Below, piece after piece: positions 62,324 to 64,000 of a stretch of DNA of 64,000 bases (within the stretch, counting starts at the first letter, position 1; each line of letters opens with the position of its first letter). The notes under the pieces were generated by a model. The model worked only from the letters and a program-made list of their open reading frames with translations. It was not told the origin of the DNA and searched no databases. Where the stretch lies: assembly GCA_900470805.1 (NCBI GenBank), contig UCCA01000023.1:62001-126000 (forward strand). The letters are read 5' to 3'. Position numbers and translations under genes: made by a program. This stretch comes from Hyphomicrobiales bacterium. Its GTDB lineage: Bacteria; Pseudomonadota; Alphaproteobacteria; Rhizobiales; Rhizobiaceae.

Positions 62324-63967
62324 TCAATTTGACGAGTTCAGTCCGTAAGCCATTGCAAAGGTTGTCAGTTCGGGAATTTTCAGCTGCCCCAGGAGGACTG
62401 CCACGAAGGTTACGAAACAGGCGAGCGCAGTCACATGCAGCGTCGTCGACGCCATCTCGCGGCCAAAAGCCTGAAGCCGCGTCCGGTTGTCGGCGAGCGT
62501 GGTTTTCTGCCGCGTCCATTTCTGTTTGTTGAGATGAAAGAAAATGTAGGTCTTCACCAGTGATCCGTAGATCTGGTTGAAGTAGATGAAGAACGGGTAG
62601 AAGGCCGAAACGCGTGCGCGGGAATTGAACAGCATAAGCGCCTGCAGGTAACGCGTGATCAGGATCCACAGAAGATAAACGAGAAACGCAGCAGGCGTCT
62701 CAAAGGTGCCGACGAGAAGGACCATGACCAAGCCGGCCAACGACGTCCACATCGATATCCGCTGATCGAAAATCGTCCACCACGTGAAAACGCCGATTCT
62801 GGACGGCCCAAGTGCCAGCGCCCGACCATTGGTGCGCAGCATGTTACCGAACCATCGCACCATCAGTTGCGTTGCGGCTGGCAGGAAGCGCTCCGATGGT
62901 GGCTCCTCCACCGTCGCGACGACGACGTCGGGGATGTAAAGCATCCGGTAGCCGTTGCGGAGCAACCAAAACCAGCTGGACTTGTCGTCCCCGGTCAGAA
63001 ATTTCAACCGCCCGAAACGCCAGTGATCCAGGTAATCGGCCTCGACCTGGTTGATGAAATCCGGATTGCAGATGATCGAGGCACGGAACATCGACATCCG
63101 CCCGGTCAGCGTCAGCACTTTCCGGGAGAGGCCGTTCGAAGACATCAATATATGTCGTTGGGCGAAACGCAGGCTGTACCAGATATGAAACTTCGCCCTG
63201 CCGTGGACGTGCGAGATTTCATCGGTCGTCAGCGCGCCGACCTTCCGATCAGCCTTGAAGAACCCGGCGCATTTTTTCACCAGATCGACAGGAACGATGG
63301 AATCACCGTCTATGACGGCGACAACATCTTCAGGTCCCGGCTCCTGTCTGGAGATCGTCCGGAACGCGTAGGCCAGCGCATCCCGCTTGCCACTGCCATC
63401 GATACGCGTGATGATCAACCGCACACCAGCATGTTCGGCCCGCGTCAACCGATATAACTGCTGCACAAGACGCTGGTCCGCCATTTCGACGATGGAAGCT
63501 ACGACGGTCGCGCCACCGGACGACTGTTTCGCCGCCTCGAAAACGGCGCGGTATACTGAAGCGGTCGTATCGCCATCGATACGAAAACTGGTGACGAGAA
63601 AATAGACGTGCGCGCTTTGATCCGCCTTCACATGGGCATCCGCTTCCCGGCGCATTTTCGGGAACACCACGGACCGATAGATGTTCGAGCGAACGAAGTG
63701 CGTGAGGCCCCAGCCATAACGCCACACTGCCAGAAACCCCAAGCCAAGGAGCATTCCGGAATGAGCATGGGCAAGATCATCGGTCGGCACCACGAGAGCG
63801 GCACAGAGCACTAGGCCAATATAGAGAAGATGTGCCTCGATGCCTTCGCTCCAGGCGAGCAGCGCGGGAGCCGTTCTTGACGCATCAACACCTGCGCGCG
63901 ATGTCGATAGACGCGCTATCGGCGCCGCCGTCCGACCATCCCCTTCCAGCCGCTGCTTTTCCGTCAT
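62324..63967 (-). CDS. Alg8-like GT2 polysaccharide synthase
   Basis: Membrane-embedded processive synthase of about 547 residues. Two or three N-terminal helices, a cytosolic GT-A domain and C-terminal helices. Catalytic motifs: DGD in VIDGDSIV (D220, D222), GDD in FLTGDDKSSW (D327, D328) and QLMVRWFGNMLR (Q367, R371, W372, a variant of QxxRW, with FGNMLR as in Alg8). Pseudomonas Alg8 uses GDP-mannuronate. Here the donor is not provable, but the neighbouring Alg44-, AlgG- and AlgL-like genes favour a uronic acid polymer. ATG at 63967 is 9 bases after GAGG; TTG at 63982 and ATG at 63973 are alternatives. The operon promoter and any upstream genes lie past the window edge. Confidence 0.92.
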   Translation of the reverse strand: MTEKQRLEGDGRTAAPIARLSTSRAGVDASRTAPALLAWSEGIEAHLLYIGLVLCAALVVPTDDLAHAHSGMLLGLGFLAVWRYGWGLTHFVRSNIYRSVVFPKMRREADAHVKADQSAHVYFLVTSFRIDGDTTASVYRAVFEAAKQSSGGATVVASIVEMADQRLVQQLYRLTRAEHAGVRLIITRIDGSGKRDALAYAFRTISRQEPGPEDVVAVIDGDSIVPVDLVKKCAGFFKADRKVGALTTDEISHVHGRAKFHIWYSLRFAQRHILMSSNGLSRKVLTLTGRMSMFRASIICNPDFINQVEADYLDHWRFGRLKFLTGDDKSSWFWLLRNGYRMLYIPDVVVATVEEPPSERFLPAATQLMVRWFGNMLRTNGRALALGPSRIGVFTWWTIFDQRISMWTSLAGLVMVLLVGTFETPAAFLVYLLWILITRYLQALMLFNSRARVSAFYPFFIYFNQIYGSLVKTYIFFHLNKQKWTRQKTTLADNRTRLQAFGREMASTTLHVTALACFVTFVAVLLGQLKIPELTTFAMAYGLNSSN

Positions 63968-64000
63968 ACGCATACGCCTCAACCATCATGTCATTGCATT

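Noticed and set aside
1..64000. tRNA, rRNA, CRISPR, IS, phage or integrase signals
   Set aside because: None found on reading the sequence; a covariance-model and repeat search would be needed for a firm negative.

Overview
The window reads as chromosome or megaplasmid DNA from a Rhizobiaceae-type alphaproteobacterium (Rhizobium, Agrobacterium, Neorhizobium or Ensifer). The evidence is high-GC codon use, several complete ABC import operons, a small DUF982 gene (a family concentrated in rhizobia), a LacI-controlled MalEFGK-type sugar operon, rhizobial-style polysaccharide genes and class III cyclases. No tRNA, rRNA, IS element, phage gene or CRISPR array was seen. Genus and replicon type are inferences.

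Region A (1-14.8 kb, + strand) is a nucleotide-cyclase/transport/glycosyltransferase cluster. A class III cyclase is followed by a complete peptide-type ABC importer (fused double ATPase, Tat-type binding protein, two permeases), then three translationally coupled glycosyltransferases (COG4671-like, GT4, COG4671-like). Next comes a 904-residue ABC-exporter-like protein in which all five ATPase motifs look degenerate, with about 330 extra residues. A stand-alone cyclic-nucleotide-binding domain protein closes the run, followed by a strong terminator. The cyclase at one end and the cNMP receptor at the other suggest a self-contained signalling cassette.

Region B (14.8-26.8 kb) holds an MHS-type MFS transporter (- strand), the cyoABCD bo3-type quinol oxidase operon plus a SURF1-family gene, a bile-acid:sodium-symporter family transporter, and an asymmetric heterodimeric ABC exporter pair.

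Region C (27.2-33.8 kb) is a divergent catabolic or uptake locus. MarR regulator and peptide-type binding protein run leftward; creatininase-family hydrolase, two permeases and a double ATPase run rightward. Two copies of an inverted repeat lie 52 bp apart in the shared control region.

Region D (33.9-43.2 kb) holds a DUF982 gene and a LacI-controlled sugar/polyol locus: MalK-, MalG-, MalF- and MalE-type transporter genes, a TIM-barrel isomerase, a Gfo/Idh/MocA dehydrogenase, a glycerate 2-kinase and the LacI regulator. AAACGTTT-type operators precede both transcription units.

Region E (43.25-48.1 kb, - strand) is a polyprenyl-phosphate sugar-phosphate transferase gene followed by rfbB-rfbD-rfbA-rfbC for dTDP-L-rhamnose.

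Region F (48.35-64 kb, - strand, probably running on past the right edge) is the most striking part: an alginate-type, synthase-dependent exopolysaccharide operon. It encodes an Alg8-like GT2 synthase, an Alg44-like PilZ/membrane-fusion protein with intact c-di-GMP-binding motifs, a 1251-residue protein fusing an alpha-solenoid (TPR-like) half to an AlgG-type C5-epimerase with its DPHD motif, an AlgL-like lyase with the Asn-His/Arg/Tyr catalytic set, three Sel1/TPR-like secreted proteins (two of nearly 1000 residues), a small unknown protein and a small secreted protein. No AlgE porin, acetylation gene (AlgI/J/F) or GDP-mannuronate gene lies inside the window. The architecture differs clearly from the Pseudomonas operon and may make a distinct uronate-type polymer under c-di-GMP control.
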